Source: Paraescarpia echinospica (Eukaryota; Annelida; Polychaeta; Sabellida; Siboglinidae). Taken from it: a stretch of 64,000 bases of DNA. The stretch covers positions 40,654,365 through 40,718,364 of the forward strand of contig CM034531.1 of NCBI GenBank assembly GCA_020002185.1, written 5' to 3'. Positions 63,911 through 64,000 of the stretch are shown here, one piece after another. How positions within the stretch are numbered: the stretch's first letter is position 1; the number at the start of each line of letters is the position of its first letter. A model generated the notes under the pieces. It saw only the letters and a list, made by a program, of their open reading frames with translations. It did no database searches and was not told where the DNA came from. A program made the translations under genes and the position numbers.

Positions 63911-64000
63911 GAACGAACAATGCTTGCTTTGCTATATTTCGATTAAATAACGAACAATGCTTGCTTTCCTATAGTAACAAAAGCGTTGAACGCTGTTTTT

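Overview
This is a window of animal nuclear DNA, most likely from a marine invertebrate. Three spliced metazoan genes can be modelled exon by exon: an EEF1AKMT2/METTL10-type lysine methyltransferase, an ankyrin-repeat/SOCS-box (ASB-like) protein, and the transporter MFSD3. Between and inside them is a dense, nested load of Ty3/Gypsy, RTE, CR1/L2-like and jockey-like retroelements, pogo, hAT-like and TTAA-type DNA elements, tRNA-derived SINEs and minisatellites. The species cannot be named from the sequence.

Layout. 1-2953: decayed minus-strand Gypsy element (Gypsy-1) with LTR and primer binding site. 3590-22312: EEF1AKMT2 on plus, whose introns hold LINE debris, a hAT-like element (5889-6855), a SINE, a complete but dead pogo element (9293-12460), a near full-length RTE LINE with a 12-bp target duplication (13877-16988), and a minisatellite. 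22289-24785: ASB-like gene on plus. 25856-30550: MFSD3 on minus, tail-to-tail with the ASB gene; the two poly(A) signals lie 36 bp apart. 30650-37152: LINE remnants, including a LINE-in-LINE insertion. 37157-46085: TTAA-flanked element with AGGGATTCTTTG inverted ends, inserted in a CR1 copy; it carries another LINE split by a complete Gypsy element (Gypsy-2, 38730-43288) with identical 139-bp LTRs and an ATATT duplication. 46146-51989: decayed Gypsy-3, itself hit by a 979-bp LTR mini-element (47892-48870, CATGG duplication). 52100-56706: non-coding repeats, including about 370-bp inverted arms around three tandem arrays. 56708-58832: Gypsy-4 with an in-frame deletion of the polymerase core. 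58838-59650: LINE debris.

60.4-63.95 kb differs from the rest. It is GC-richer and compact. A small two-exon gene on minus diverges from an RPA70-like zinc-ribbon OB-fold gene on plus across a promoter with four GCGCATGCGC palindromes. The RPA-like frame is followed by four closely spaced open blocks and only one poly(A) signal. Apart from the RPA fold I do not recognise these proteins. This is the best candidate for something undescribed; it may continue past the window.

The host genes have unrelated jobs: eEF1A methylation, Cullin-5 ubiquitin ligase substrate choice, and membrane transport. Nested insertions give a relative order: CR1 copy, then the TTAA element, with Gypsy-2 landing last inside its LINE; Gypsy-3, then the mini-element inside it.
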